64,000 nucleotides of DNA from assembly GCF_000969985.1 (NCBI RefSeq), contig NZ_CP009526.1, forward strand, positions 186,001 to 250,000, in the 5' to 3' direction. The stretch comes from Methanosarcina barkeri str. Wiesmoor (GTDB lineage: Archaea > Halobacteriota > Methanosarcinia > Methanosarcinales > Methanosarcinaceae). Below the pieces are notes generated by a model. That model had not been told where the DNA came from. It searched no databases and worked only from the letters and a program-made list of their open reading frames with translations. Numbering within the stretch: position 1 is the first letter of the stretch; each line of letters starts with the position of its first letter. This document shows positions 18,058 to 28,000 of the stretch, one piece after another. A program made the translations under genes and the position numbers.

Positions 18058-19575
18058 ATGGGTGAAAAGAATTCTTCCAAGGTTCTCACCACTGGTTTTG
18101 GAATACCGGTGGGGGATGATCAGAACAGCCTTACAGCCGGAAATAGAGGACCGGTTCTTATGCAGGATGTTCATCTGCTTGATAAACTTAGCCATTTCGA
18201 CCATGAACGTATCCCAGAGCGTGTAGTACATGCCAAAGGTGCAGGTGCTGGAGGTTACTTTGAAGTCACTGCAGACGTGACCAAATATACCAAAGCTAAA
18301 TTTCTGTCTGAAATCGGTAAACGTACTGAAGTTTTTGTCCGTTTTTCCACAGTTGGAGGAGAGAAGGGATCGGCTGATTCCGCTCGTGATCCACGTGGTT
18401 TTGCCGTGAAGTTCTACACAGAAGATGGTAACTACGATCTTGTAGGCAATAATACCCCTGTGTTTTTTATTCGCGACCCTTTAAAGTTTCCTGATTTTAT
18501 CCACACACAAAAACGTAACCCAGCTACAAACTGTAAAGATCCAGATATGTTCTGGGACTTCCTTTCCCTGACACCTGAGTCAATTCATCAGGTCACTATT
18601 CTCTTCTCAGACCGCGGTACTCCTGCTACCTATAGAAACATGAATGGTTATTCTAGCCACACCTATAAGTGGTATAATGAAAAGGGTGAATATTTCTGGG
18701 TGCAGTATCATTTTAAGACTGACCAGGGGATAAAGAACCTGACCCTTGAAGAAGCAGAAAAAATCGGTGGATCGGATCCCGACCACGCGACAAGAGACCT
18801 GTATGAGGCTATCAAGAAAGGTGATTATCCCTCCTGGACTCTTGAAATGCAAATAATGACTCCGGAGCAGGCAGAAGATTACCGGTTTGACATCAGGGAT
18901 ATAACCAAAGTATGGCCCCATGGTGATTTCCCTACCATGAAAATAGGCAAGTTGGTGTTGAATCGAAATCCAACAAATTATTTCGCTGAAGTAGAACAAG
19001 CAGCTTTTAGTCCTGCAAATCTTGTGCCAGGCATCGGTATTTCACCTGATAAAATGCTGCAGGGTAGGGTTTTTTCTTATCACGATACTCATATCCACCG
19101 TCTTGGTCCAAATTATAATCTAATACCTGTTAATGCACCAAAGTACTCACCTGAAAATAGTTATCAGCGTGATGGATTCATGCGTGTTGATGCTAACGGG
19201 GGCAGTGGACCCAACTATTGGCCAAACAGTTTTGGAGGACCTTCTCCCGACTCTGTTTATCTGGAACCTCCATTTGGAGTATCAGGACTAGCAGCTCGCA
19301 CACTCTATACACATCCAAATGATGACTTTGTACAGGCTGGAAATTTGTACCGTGACGTTATGACTGACTACGATCGTGAAAACCTTGTAGGAAATATCGT
19401 ATCTCATCTCTCTGCCGCACAGAAGCGTATACAGCTTAGGCAGACAGCATTGTTCTTTAAAGCTGATCGTGACTATGGAAGCCGTGTCGCTAAGGGTCTT
19501 GAGCTTGATATTAAGGAAGTTGAGCGCCTAGCTAATATGACCAATGAAGAGCGAGCCCGAGCAACTGAGAGATAA
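18058..19575 (+). CDS. katA: Monofunctional heme catalase
   Basis: A 505-residue small-subunit clade catalase, splitting H2O2 into water and O2 in the cytoplasm. The distal catalytic H58 (RVVHAKG) and N131 (GNNTPVFF) and the heme-ligating Y341 (RVFSYHDTH) are all present. Length is that of the ~500-residue NADPH-binding clade. ATG 18058 follows GAGGAG. It stands alone, downstream of a dead IS5 element, with a hairpin after the stop. Catalase is patchy among strictly anaerobic archaea and is commonly thought to have been acquired from bacteria; this window alone does not show the donor. Confidence 0.95.
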   Translation: MGEKNSSKVLTTGFGIPVGDDQNSLTAGNRGPVLMQDVHLLDKLSHFDHERIPERVVHAKGAGAGGYFEVTADVTKYTKAKFLSEIGKRTEVFVRFSTVGGEKGSADSARDPRGFAVKFYTEDGNYDLVGNNTPVFFIRDPLKFPDFIHTQKRNPATNCKDPDMFWDFLSLTPESIHQVTILFSDRGTPATYRNMNGYSSHTYKWYNEKGEYFWVQYHFKTDQGIKNLTLEEAEKIGGSDPDHATRDLYEAIKKGDYPSWTLEMQIMTPEQAEDYRFDIRDITKVWPHGDFPTMKIGKLVLNRNPTNYFAEVEQAAFSPANLVPGIGISPDKMLQGRVFSYHDTHIHRLGPNYNLIPVNAPKYSPENSYQRDGFMRVDANGGSGPNYWPNSFGGPSPDSVYLEPPFGVSGLAARTLYTHPNDDFVQAGNLYRDVMTDYDRENLVGNIVSHLSAAQKRIQLRQTALFFKADRDYGSRVAKGLELDIKEVERLANMTNEERARATER

Positions 19576-19602
19576 TATTCCTTTAAGACAGTCAAAGGCT
19601 AA

Positions 19603-19627
19603 ATCCCACGCTCTTTAGACGTGGGAT
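19603..19627 (+). terminator. Stem-loop after catalase
   Basis: ATCCCACG (19603-19610) pairs perfectly with CGTGGGAT (19620-19627) across a 9-base loop, 28 bases past the catalase stop. It has no long T-run, so it may stabilise the 3' end or be the terminal hairpin left by an IS200/IS605-type element, whose ends look like this. Confidence 0.5.
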
Positions 19628-19686
19628 ATAGCCGTCAACTATATTCATTTATTTTGATATTATTTACTGATCCTGAAATCCAGTTT

Positions 19687-21036
19687 TTATTTGTTCTTCA
19701 AAATTATCTGTTCTTCAAAATGCCTGAGTCGGAAGTTGAGCAAAAAGACTGTGTAGATTACCAGGCCTGCAATCAGAAAAGAGGCTCCTGAAAGTGTTTC
19801 ATATAAAAGGCCGCCAAGAATAAGTCCTGTGATACTGGCAAGGCCTCCGAAACTGCTGGCAACCCCTTGTATCGTACCCTGGTACTTTCTTCCTGCAACT
19901 TTTGATAAGAGTGAGAGAAAGGAAGGCCACATAAGCCCATCTCCAAGTGCAAAAAACCCTGCTGCAAGGTAGGTAAGGAGGATATTTCCAGGGATAAGAA
20001 GCAGGAAATTCGTACCGAGCATCAGGCTTCCAAAGATTATAAGAGTTGCATCTGAGTATTTTCTTGAAGCCCTGGGAAGTACAGTACTCTGTACGATTAT
20101 CAGAAACCCGCTCAACACCGTAAAATAAACGCCCATTTTCGCAATGCTCCAGTTGAGAGTTGAAATTGCGTGCAGGGGAAAAGCTGTATAGAATACATTG
20201 TAACCGAGGTCGATTAGAAAGTACAGTCCCAGCATATAAGGGATATTTTGAAGTCTCAGAATCTCCCTGAATTCAGGTTTTTTCGTTCCAAACGTGGTTT
20301 TGCATTCTTTAATCTCATAACCAAAAATTTTCCGTACATACTCGGCTTCTTCCGGCTCCCCAGGAGCGCACTTTTTACTTTCGGGAAGATAAGATATAAT
20401 CAGCAATGTTCCGATAAGTGAGATTACTATTGCTCCAAGAACAGGGGCTACATCCCCATACATTGTTAAGCTTAATATTCCGGCAAGGGCAGGACCAACT
20501 ATAAATCCCAGATTTTCGGAAATTGCCATTTTCCCGAAATTTCGGCTCCTATCTCTTTCTGCAGTAATATCAGCCAGATATGCATTGGCTACCGATACAT
20601 TTCCTCCGGTCAGCCCATCAAGAGCTCTGGCGAAAAAGAGTACTGCAAGGGGCAGGGTAACGGTAAAAGCTCCCAGAACTCTGGAATCGATTTTAAACAG
20701 GCTTATTACCGGAAGAAAAAGGGCCACAAGGAAGATAATCCATGAGAACAGCGTTCCTAGCTGGCTTATAAATAGTATCTTTTTACGGCCGTAAGTATCA
20801 GACCATCTGCCCAGAATAGGGGCTCCTATTAGCTGAAAAGCCGGATACATCGAACTTGCCAGCCCATAAATGAAAGCGTTCCCTCCCAGTCGGTTAACCA
20901 GAAACACCAGAAACGGGAGTACAATACTAAACCCGAGTGTGCCTATGAAATTTACAGCAAGAATTGGAAGGAGGGAAACGTTTTCTCCTGTATGAAGGTC
21001 TGGATTGTTTTTCTTTCCTTTGTTTTCCTTTTCCAT
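19687..21036 (-). CDS. MFS multidrug/tetracycline-type exporter
   Basis: A 449-residue major facilitator protein with about 12 hydrophobic helices. Motif A of the family (GRWSDTYGRKKILF) follows helix 2, and a long basic loop (~215-245) separates the halves, as in TetA-like drug:H+ antiporters (DHA1). The substrate cannot be read from the sequence. ATG 21036 has GAGGAAAG in front. It converges with catalase and is followed upstream by a small zinc-ribbon membrane protein gene ~95 bp away on the same strand. Confidence 0.85.
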   Translation of the reverse strand: MEKENKGKKNNPDLHTGENVSLLPILAVNFIGTLGFSIVLPFLVFLVNRLGGNAFIYGLASSMYPAFQLIGAPILGRWSDTYGRKKILFISQLGTLFSWIIFLVALFLPVISLFKIDSRVLGAFTVTLPLAVLFFARALDGLTGGNVSVANAYLADITAERDRSRNFGKMAISENLGFIVGPALAGILSLTMYGDVAPVLGAIVISLIGTLLIISYLPESKKCAPGEPEEAEYVRKIFGYEIKECKTTFGTKKPEFREILRLQNIPYMLGLYFLIDLGYNVFYTAFPLHAISTLNWSIAKMGVYFTVLSGFLIIVQSTVLPRASRKYSDATLIIFGSLMLGTNFLLLIPGNILLTYLAAGFFALGDGLMWPSFLSLLSKVAGRKYQGTIQGVASSFGGLASITGLILGGLLYETLSGASFLIAGLVIYTVFLLNFRLRHFEEQIILKNK

Positions 21037-21130
21037 CTTTCCTCATGGTTCGTTTTCAGAAACCTAGTCCCAGGTTTCAGGCTCCATTTTTCTTTTCATA
21101 TAACCGGTATATTCAGCTTTAAGATAAGAG

Positions 21131-21484
21131 TTACTTCTTATGGACGGTTTTCTCTTTAATTCTTAGAATATCAGCCCATGCCCTTTTCCCACACCTCGGG
21201 CACCTGAGGTACTTTTTATTCTCACCATTGGGGCTGATGAAATCTTCAAGCGTTGAAACCTTGAACACTTCGCCGCATCCAGGACAGAGATAGGCAAAAT
21301 TTTTTGCGTGCCATAATACAAGCAGGGCAAGAACCCCGGCTATTATTATCATTAGCCAGAGATACCAGTGGCCTGCAATCAGGAAAACCGATGATATCAT
21401 GATTACTGTTATGAACGCAAAAAGTACCTGAGCGGTTCTGTACCAATCGCTTCGCGTAATTTCCCAATATCTATTTTTGTCCAT
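21131..21484 (-). CDS. Two-TM protein with C-terminal zinc ribbon
   Basis: 117 residues: a short N-terminus, two hydrophobic helices (~15-38 and ~42-60), then a cytoplasmic ribbon with CPGC (~67-70) and CPRC (~94-97), and a basic tail. ATG 21484 follows a run of six G. No named family recognised. It precedes the MFS gene on the same strand with a ~95-base gap, so co-transcription is possible. Confidence 0.7.
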   Translation of the reverse strand: MDKNRYWEITRSDWYRTAQVLFAFITVIMISSVFLIAGHWYLWLMIIIAGVLALLVLWHAKNFAYLCPGCGEVFKVSTLEDFISPNGENKKYLRCPRCGKRAWADILRIKEKTVHKK

Positions 21485-21841
21485 AGTTTACCCCCCGATT
21501 CTGCTTCTTTTCTGATCCTTTATAGAATAATTTATACTGGGAAATAGGATTTGTAGTTATTTAACAGTATTTTTGCCCTTTCTATTCTGGGTTAAAGCAT
21601 GGAAAAGTCTTTTTAAACCATAGGGCACATTAAACAATTTATGATGAAACTATAAATGAGACTATATGTTAGAAAATAAGGAACGTTTCATGGGTCTGAA
21701 GAAGTTGGGTTCAAGTTGGAATTAGTCCTGGCAGCTCTTTTATTGAATTGGCTGTGGAGCAGAAGAGCAAAGAGATTCTGAATAAAGGCTCAGTCATTTC
21801 TTTCCTTTGTTTCTTCATTGTTTCTTCATTGTTTCTTTCAT
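21485..21841. other. Spacer without recognised features
   Basis: 357 bases of AT-rich sequence. A plus-strand frame across its right end is the complement of the gene that begins at 21842 and has no independent support. Confidence 0.5.
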
Positions 21842-22249
21842 TTATTTTTTCAGTTGATTCGCCTTTACTACAAGTCCTTCGATTGTATCTTCGGAGTACC
21901 AGACCAGGACCTCCAGGCGTTCTGAACATCTGCAAAAGGCATCCTGCACCGAAACCTGAGTGCCCTGATCGGGGTCGTCCAGGTGTCTCCAGTCATCATT
22001 AACAAAGAGCCATAAACTTCTTGCGCTGCCTGCCGGATAGGGCATCAGTTCAAGCCAGTACCGGGTCGCTATACCGGTTTTCACAGCTACTCGACTTGGT
22101 TCGACTGCCTTCTGATCTTCCGGGGCACATGGCAATTCTTTAGGGGCAGTCACAGATTCTGATTGGTTATCTTTTTCTGATTGGTTATCTGATTCTGAGA
22201 GGTTATCTGATTCTGAGAGGTTATCTGATTCTGAGAGGTTATCTGTCAT
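21842..22249 (-). CDS. Unknown protein with SESDNL N-terminal repeats
   Basis: 135 residues. The N-terminus is a hydrophilic repeat of the six-residue unit SESDNL/Q (residues ~5-32), made by an 18-bp DNA tandem repeat (22160-22245) that could change copy number. The rest is a compact, Trp/Tyr-rich domain (ATRYWLELMPYPAGSARSLW, then WRHLDDPDQ) with two Cys (CRC). No family recognised. ATG 22249 follows AAGGAG. There are no membrane segments and it stands alone. Confidence 0.65.
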   Translation of the reverse strand: MTDNLSESDNLSESDNLSESDNQSEKDNQSESVTAPKELPCAPEDQKAVEPSRVAVKTGIATRYWLELMPYPAGSARSLWLFVNDDWRHLDDPDQGTQVSVQDAFCRCSERLEVLVWYSEDTIEGLVVKANQLKK

Positions 22250-22862
22250 TGTTTACTCCTTTTGTTTAACTGCTAGCACACTATACTCATTTCTGATTTC
22301 ACCAATTAGTATACAATATAAATTATATATCTACTAAAGAAAATATGTTTAGAAACTAGTATTCCGTAAGGTATATACCTCCTCGATTCTTGTGACCTTG
22401 CGCTGACTGAAGCTTTTTATTACCTACGTTCCACTTTTTTAGACTCATAATCTTCTCATGATACCGAATTATTCGCTTAAACTTAAGCACATGAACTGCA
22501 GGCTCAAGTTTCAAAATGGAAATCATTTGATCTATTTAACTTATAGGATTATGCATGTATGTTTAAAATTTGGAAACTCAGGGTATAATTGTTAATGTAT
22601 GCAATTATTTTGTTATAAAATAAGCCGAGTACCGATCATGCTAATCACTTACTTTGAAACCTATATAAAAAAATAGTAAATCATTGAAAAAAATAAAAAT
22701 GTACTTCTAGAATAAATGCTTACTTATTCAAGTGACTTTTCTTAGGAATTTATATTTGATCGAGAGATTCGCAGAATAACAAACCGAAAAAAAGCACTGA
22801 GAAAAGAAAATCAAAATTATATATAGATGATTTTATTTCATTCGAATACCCCGCTAGTTTGG

Positions 22863-22979
22863 AGGCTGTCCGACAATTACCTCCAGTAATAAAAGAATTC
22901 CTCCTTTTTTTGATTTAAAGGCCTTATTTGCTTTCTTTTTAGCACTTTTTTATTACCATCAATAATTGTTGGACAGCCT
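22863..22979. mobile_element. 117-bp MITE-like element
   Basis: Ends are inverted repeats: AGGCTGTCCGACAATTA (22863-22879) against the complement of TAATTGTTGGACAGCCT (22963-22979), one mismatch in 17, with GTAATAAAA also paired further in. No coding capacity. It lies alone in the 853-base spacer 22250-23102, whose remainder is AT-rich and featureless. The ends resemble IS5-type ends, so an IS5-family transposase may mobilise it. Confidence 0.65.
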
Positions 22980-23102
22980 GCTTGCAGCGGGGCGCGCCAG
23001 CGCAACTTTGATTCGAAAAATTTCATGTGCGTTTAACAGGTTTTTTGTAACTTGTTTTCATGAAACTTTTACTTACGCTATTTTTACCTATGCTACTTTT
23101 AC

Positions 23103-26100
23103 TTATGTGACTTTTACATAATTCCATTTTGTTTTTGTACTACTTCCTGCTGCATTTGTTGCTATAAGTTTAACCGTGTAAGTTCCTGCAGTTGAATATG
23201 TGTGTGTTGGACTCTTTTCTGTTGACGATGTCCCATCTCCGAAATCCCATTTCCATGAAGTTGGTGACCCTTTGCTGGTTTCCGTAAATGTTACCTTTAG
23301 TGGGTCATTTCCTGAGAGGGGCCAGCCCCAAAAATCTGTAACAGGAGCTTGTGAGGTTCCTGAAACTTTTACATAATTCCATTTTGTTTTTGTATTACTT
23401 CCTGCTGCATTTGTTGCTATAAGTTTAACCGTGTAAGTTCCTGCAGCTGAATATGTGTGTGTTGGACTCTTTTCTGTTGACGATGTTCCATCTCCGAAAT
23501 CCCATTTCCATGAAGTTGGTGATCCTTTGCTGGTTTCCGTAAATGTTACCTTTAGTGGATCATTTCCTGAGAGGGGCCAGCCCCAGAAGTCCGCAGTCGG
23601 AGCTTGTAAGGTTCCTGAAACTTTTACATAATTCCATTTTGTTTTTGTACTACTTCCTGCTGCATTTGTTGCTATAAGTTTAACCGTGTAAGTTCCTGCA
23701 GCTGAATATGTGTGTGTTGGACTCTTTTCTGTTGACGATGTCCCATCTCCGAAATCCCATTTCCATGAAGTTGGTGATCCTTTGCTGGTTTCCGTAAATG
23801 TTACTTTTAGTGGATCATTTCCTGAGAGGGGCCAGCCCCAAAAATCTGCAACAGGAGCTTGGGAAGTTTCTGTTACTATGATGTACTTTGATTTTGTTAC
23901 TGTGTTACTGCCTGCCGCGTTTGTTACTGTAAGTTTAACAGTATATTTTCCTGCTTTAGAATACTTATGAGTTGGACTCTTTTCTGTTGACGATGTTCCA
24001 TCTCCTAAATTCCATTCCCATTTAGTTGGTTTTCCTGTACTTTTATCAGTAAATTTCACGCTTAAAGGTGCTGTTCCTGATTTTGGAGATGCATAAAATA
24101 CAGCAACAGGTTTTGCTGTCACTATGATATACTTTGATTTTGTTACTGTGTTACTACCTGCTGCATTTGTTACTGTAAGTTTAACAGTATATTTTCCTGC
24201 TTTAGAATACTTATGAGTTGGACTCTTTTCTGTTGACGATGTTCCATCTCCGAAATTCCATTTCCATTTAGTTGGTTTTCCTGTACTTTTATCAGTAAAT
24301 TTCACGCTTAAGGGTGCTTTTCCTGATTTTGGAGATGCATAAAATACAGCAGTTGAAGTTTGCGAAGTTTCTGTCACTATGATATACTTTGATTTTGTTA
24401 CTGTGTTACTACCTGCTGCATTTGTTACTGTAAGTTTAACAGTATATTTTCCTGCTTTAGAATACTTATGAGTTGGACTCTTTTCTGTTGACGATGTTCC
24501 ATCTCCGAAATCCCATTTCCATTTAGTTGGTTTTCCTGTACTTTTATCAGTAAATTTCACGCTTAAAGGTGCTGTTCCTGATTTTGGAGATGCATAAAAT
24601 GCAGCAGTCGACGTTTGTGAAGTTTCTGTCACTATGATATACTTTGATTTTGTTACTGTGTTACTGCCTGCTGCATTTGTTACTGTAAGTTTAACAGTAT
24701 ATTTTCCTGCTTTAGAATATTTATGTGTTGGATTCTTTTCTGTTGACGATGTTCCGTCTCCAAAACTCCATTCCCATTTAGTTGGTTTTCCTGTACTTTT
24801 ATCAGTAAATTTCACGCTTAAAGGTGCTTTTCCTGATTTTGGAGATGCATAAAATACAGCAACAGGTTTTGCTGTCACTATGATATACTTTGATTTTGTT
24901 ACTGTGTTACTACCTGCTGCATTTGTTACTGTAAGTTTAACAGTATATTTTCCTGCTTTAGAATACTTATGAGTTGGACTCTTTTCTGTTGACGATGTTC
25001 CATCTCCGAAATCCCATTTCCATTTAGTTGGTTTTCCTGTACTTTTATCAGTAAATTTCACGCTTAAAGGTGCTGTTCCTGATTTTGGAGATGCATAAAA
25101 TGCAGCAGTCGAAGTTTGCGAAGTTTCTGTCACTATGATATACTTTGATTTTGTTGCTGTGTTACTGCCTGCTGCGTTTGTTACTGTAAGTTTAACAGTA
25201 TATTTTCCTGCTTTAGAATACTTATGAGTTGGACTCTTTTCTGTTGACGATGTTCCATCTCCGAAATCCCATTTCCATTTAGTTGGTTTTCCTGTACTTT
25301 TATCAGTAAATTTCACGCTTAAAGGTGCTTTTCCTGATTTTGGAGATGCATAAAATACAGCAACTGGAGTTTTTGGGCTTTGTACTTTGTCAGAACCTAT
25401 AAACTGCCCGAATGCAACAGGCTCTTTTCCTACCCACACTTTGGCTGTAGCCTTGTTTGTGGCTGTGTTAATTACCGAGACAGCGCCGCTTGTTTCTTTC
25501 GCCACATATGCCCTAGTTCCATCCGGACTGAAAGCAACCCCAAAAGGACAACTTCCTACCTTCAAGGTATCTGTAACTTTGTTTGTGGCTGTATTAATTA
25601 CAGAAATAGTATCATCTCCATAGTTTGCCACATACACCTTTGTTCCAGCCGGGTTTACTGCAACTCCCCATGGGTATTTTCCTACTTTTACTCTTGCTGT
25701 AACCTTATTTTTTGTTGTGTCAATTACAGAAACATCGTACTCATTTGTCACATATACTCTTGTTCCCGCTGGATTAACTGCAATTCCGGTAGGGAGATTC
25801 CCTACCTTTATTGTGGCTGTAACTTTATTTGTTGCTGTGTCAATAACAGAGACGGTGTTAGCGAGAGTGTTCGTCACATATACCTTTGTTCCTGCTGGGT
25901 TTACTGCAACTCCACAAGGATATTTTCCTACAGTTACCGTGGCTGTAACCTTGTTTTTTTCAGTGTCAATTACAGAGACGGTCTTACTGCCTTCGTTTGC
26001 CACATATACTCTTGTTCCATCCGGGCTAACTGCAACTCCCCATGGATGTTTTCCTACCTTCACTGTGGCTGTAACCTTGTTTGTTGCGGTGTCAATTACA

Positions 26101-26387
26101 GAGACAGAATTGCTTCTTTCTTTCGATACATATACCTTAGTTCCAGCGGGGTTTACTGCAACTCCATAGGGATATTTTCCTACAGTTGCCGTGGCTGTAA
26201 CCTTGTTTGTTGTTATGTCAATTACAGAGACAGTGGTGCTGCCACTATTTGTAATGTAGGCGTATCCAGTCGTGCTCGCGGTATTTTGTTCAGTAGCTGC
26301 CGATGTAGTAGATAATATCAAAATTAAAAATAAAACAATGGCTGTTGAAACTAAAGCTACTGAACACAGTTTTTTGTTCACTTTCAT
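23103..26387 (-). CDS. Surface protein: seven YVTN blades and nine PKD domains
   Basis: A 1094-residue secreted protein. A signal peptide (~1-31) is followed by seven ~42-residue YVTN repeats (~40-335: YVANEGS...VSVIDT..NKVTAT..VGK.P.GVA), predicted to close a seven-bladed propeller, then nine PKD domains of ~85 residues. The first six are near-identical (FYASPKSG, FGDGTSSTEKSPTHKYS); the last three are a second near-identical set (FWGWPLSGNDPL). There is no C-terminal anchor or sorting motif. Such proteins are S-layer-associated adhesion or surface structures in Methanosarcina. The near-identity at DNA level points to recent duplication or gene conversion. PKD modules are shared with the protein at 28001-30208. 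Confidence 0.9.
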   Translation of the reverse strand: MKVNKKLCSVALVSTAIVLFLILILSTTSAATEQNTASTTGYAYITNSGSTTVSVIDITTNKVTATATVGKYPYGVAVNPAGTKVYVSKERSNSVSVIDTATNKVTATVKVGKHPWGVAVSPDGTRVYVANEGSKTVSVIDTEKNKVTATVTVGKYPCGVAVNPAGTKVYVTNTLANTVSVIDTATNKVTATIKVGNLPTGIAVNPAGTRVYVTNEYDVSVIDTTKNKVTARVKVGKYPWGVAVNPAGTKVYVANYGDDTISVINTATNKVTDTLKVGSCPFGVAFSPDGTRAYVAKETSGAVSVINTATNKATAKVWVGKEPVAFGQFIGSDKVQSPKTPVAVFYASPKSGKAPLSVKFTDKSTGKPTKWKWDFGDGTSSTEKSPTHKYSKAGKYTVKLTVTNAAGSNTATKSKYIIVTETSQTSTAAFYASPKSGTAPLSVKFTDKSTGKPTKWKWDFGDGTSSTEKSPTHKYSKAGKYTVKLTVTNAAGSNTVTKSKYIIVTAKPVAVFYASPKSGKAPLSVKFTDKSTGKPTKWEWSFGDGTSSTEKNPTHKYSKAGKYTVKLTVTNAAGSNTVTKSKYIIVTETSQTSTAAFYASPKSGTAPLSVKFTDKSTGKPTKWKWDFGDGTSSTEKSPTHKYSKAGKYTVKLTVTNAAGSNTVTKSKYIIVTETSQTSTAVFYASPKSGKAPLSVKFTDKSTGKPTKWKWNFGDGTSSTEKSPTHKYSKAGKYTVKLTVTNAAGSNTVTKSKYIIVTAKPVAVFYASPKSGTAPLSVKFTDKSTGKPTKWEWNLGDGTSSTEKSPTHKYSKAGKYTVKLTVTNAAGSNTVTKSKYIIVTETSQAPVADFWGWPLSGNDPLKVTFTETSKGSPTSWKWDFGDGTSSTEKSPTHTYSAAGTYTVKLIATNAAGSSTKTKWNYVKVSGTLQAPTADFWGWPLSGNDPLKVTFTETSKGSPTSWKWDFGDGTSSTEKSPTHTYSAAGTYTVKLIATNAAGSNTKTKWNYVKVSGTSQAPVTDFWGWPLSGNDPLKVTFTETSKGSPTSWKWDFGDGTSSTEKSPTHTYSTAGTYTVKLIATNAAGSSTKTKWNYVKVT

Positions 26388-26545
26388 TGTCTTAGTCCGT
26401 TATATTTCGTCCTACATCCAGCAGGCAAATTCTTTTCTAAATATCTTCAATTATAGCGTTTTTATTGAAACTTATATTCTTTTTATATCATCTGTTTGTA
26501 ATAATTTGCTAATATTTCTATATAGTGTGATATTTGGGATATATG

Positions 26546-26559
26546 TTAACACGTGTTAA
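26546..26559. promoter_or_regulatory. Perfect 14-bp palindrome upstream of surface gene
   Basis: TTAACACGTGTTAA is perfectly self-complementary and lies ~160 bases upstream of the start of the YVTN/PKD gene (26387, minus strand), a plausible site for a dimeric regulator. No second copy was noticed. Confidence 0.4.
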
Positions 26560-28000
26560 ATACAGGGCAAATTAATAGGGGGTTTGAAAAACGCTATCCT
26601 GGCAACCTCTTTATTTCAAGGAAAAATATTCTAATGAAAAAACATTGAATAATTTCATCATATGTTTTGAAAGTTGAATTGATATCTTAATTTATTATCT
26701 GGTAATGTATTTTTAGTCTTAATTTATTTTTTAGACTCGAGTAAATTTTTAAACTTTCAGTAAATATATGAAATCTACTTTTCCTGTACAGTTTGAAGAG
26801 GATACCTATCCTGAAAAATATCCAAATTTAATGTTGATCTGCCGAATACAGGTTTCTTTTTCTAAAGCTCAGTTCCAAAATCTAGTAGTTTTTTCGTTTT
26901 TGGTTTTGTAGAAGACCTATCTAAATCAGCTTTGATTGGATCTGAAAATGCATGCGCAAAAGTATATCAGGTAGTTCAGTTTAAGCAATTGTAAGTTCTT
27001 TAGTTCATAGGATTTCTACATAACCATTATTTTAATTAACAGATTGAACCGGAGTTTATAAAATCATGAAAATCGGGATGTAGCTATAAATAATCTGCAG
27101 GTTTAATAACAAAATTTATTAAGTATCTGCCAGATGTAGTTCAATTTTTGCATCATTTTATCTTGAACTGGCCCACCGTCGGTAACTATATTGTTTCCAC
27201 TTTCTCTATAAGAAAGAATCATTATAGAGACATCTTATTATATCTATTATATGTTAGATCCTTCAGACGATAGATTAGCTATTTTTATTCCACGATCACT
27301 GATTCCCTCTATATTTGGATTTTTTATATTAAAACGTTTCTAATTCTTGTCCAAAAATTTCGTTTTTGGTTACAATTTCTGTTTTATGTGTTGTTTGATG
27401 CGGTTTTATGCCATAAAATCCAAAGTCCGGCTGAATTTATAAGAAAAACTAGGTCTTCAGCCCATCACAACTGTAAATCAAATGTAAATTTAAGATCGGC
27501 TTGTAGATATTATTTTCAAGAAAAATATACTTTATATTATTGTATGTGCGTAAAAATACAGTAGTTATTTTTTAAAATGTATGATATGAATATATATATT
27601 CATACTAGTTTAAAAAAAGTATAATTTACTTAGATTGTTGTGAACGTGAATGTCTATTAACGAGATATTCCAGTACTGCAATTCCAAAATAGGTTCATAA
27701 AACTTGACTTTTGAATGGACCTAAGATCATGGATTTTTCCAGGAAATAAAGAATCAATTTTGGAATAAAAGCACTAAGAGATTCCAGATTCCAGACTAAC
27801 TTGAGTATATCTGTCCTTTTCGCGAGATTCGATTAATAAGCCCCCACTCCTCTACCTTTGGACATTTTTATCTACTTTTGAACCTCAAGCTCATTTTTAG
27901 ATACTTAACATCCACACATGACTTTTGTACCACTGCCTTTTTCATCTTTACCTGGGACTGAAGAATCCCAGGAGATTTACAGCCATTTTCAAAGTTGCAG
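26560..28000. other. 1.4-kb AT-rich spacer between surface genes
   Basis: No gene with good support. A plus-strand frame at 26768-26908 (KYPNLMLIC, SKAQFQNLVVF) faintly resembles the N-terminus of an IS transposase and continues after a frame change to ~26990; this is a weak hint of a dead element. The remainder is AT-rich. Confidence 0.35.

Noticed and set aside
19603-19627. IS200/IS605 element end
   Set aside because: Only one hairpin and no TnpA/TnpB fragment nearby; kept as a terminator-like stem with this as an alternative.
22160-22249. Repeat as a separate regulatory array
   Set aside because: The 18-bp units are in frame and explain the SESDNL peptide repeat of the small protein gene.
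25380-26315. 311-codon plus-strand frame opposite the YVTN repeats
   Set aside because: Its Cys/Tyr-rich periodic product is the complement of the 42-residue repeats; no ribosome site or family, and the minus-strand reading is a clear YVTN protein.
26272-26559. 95-codon plus-strand frame before the surface gene
   Set aside because: Half of it is the complement of the signal peptide region; the hydrophobic product reflects AT-rich DNA.
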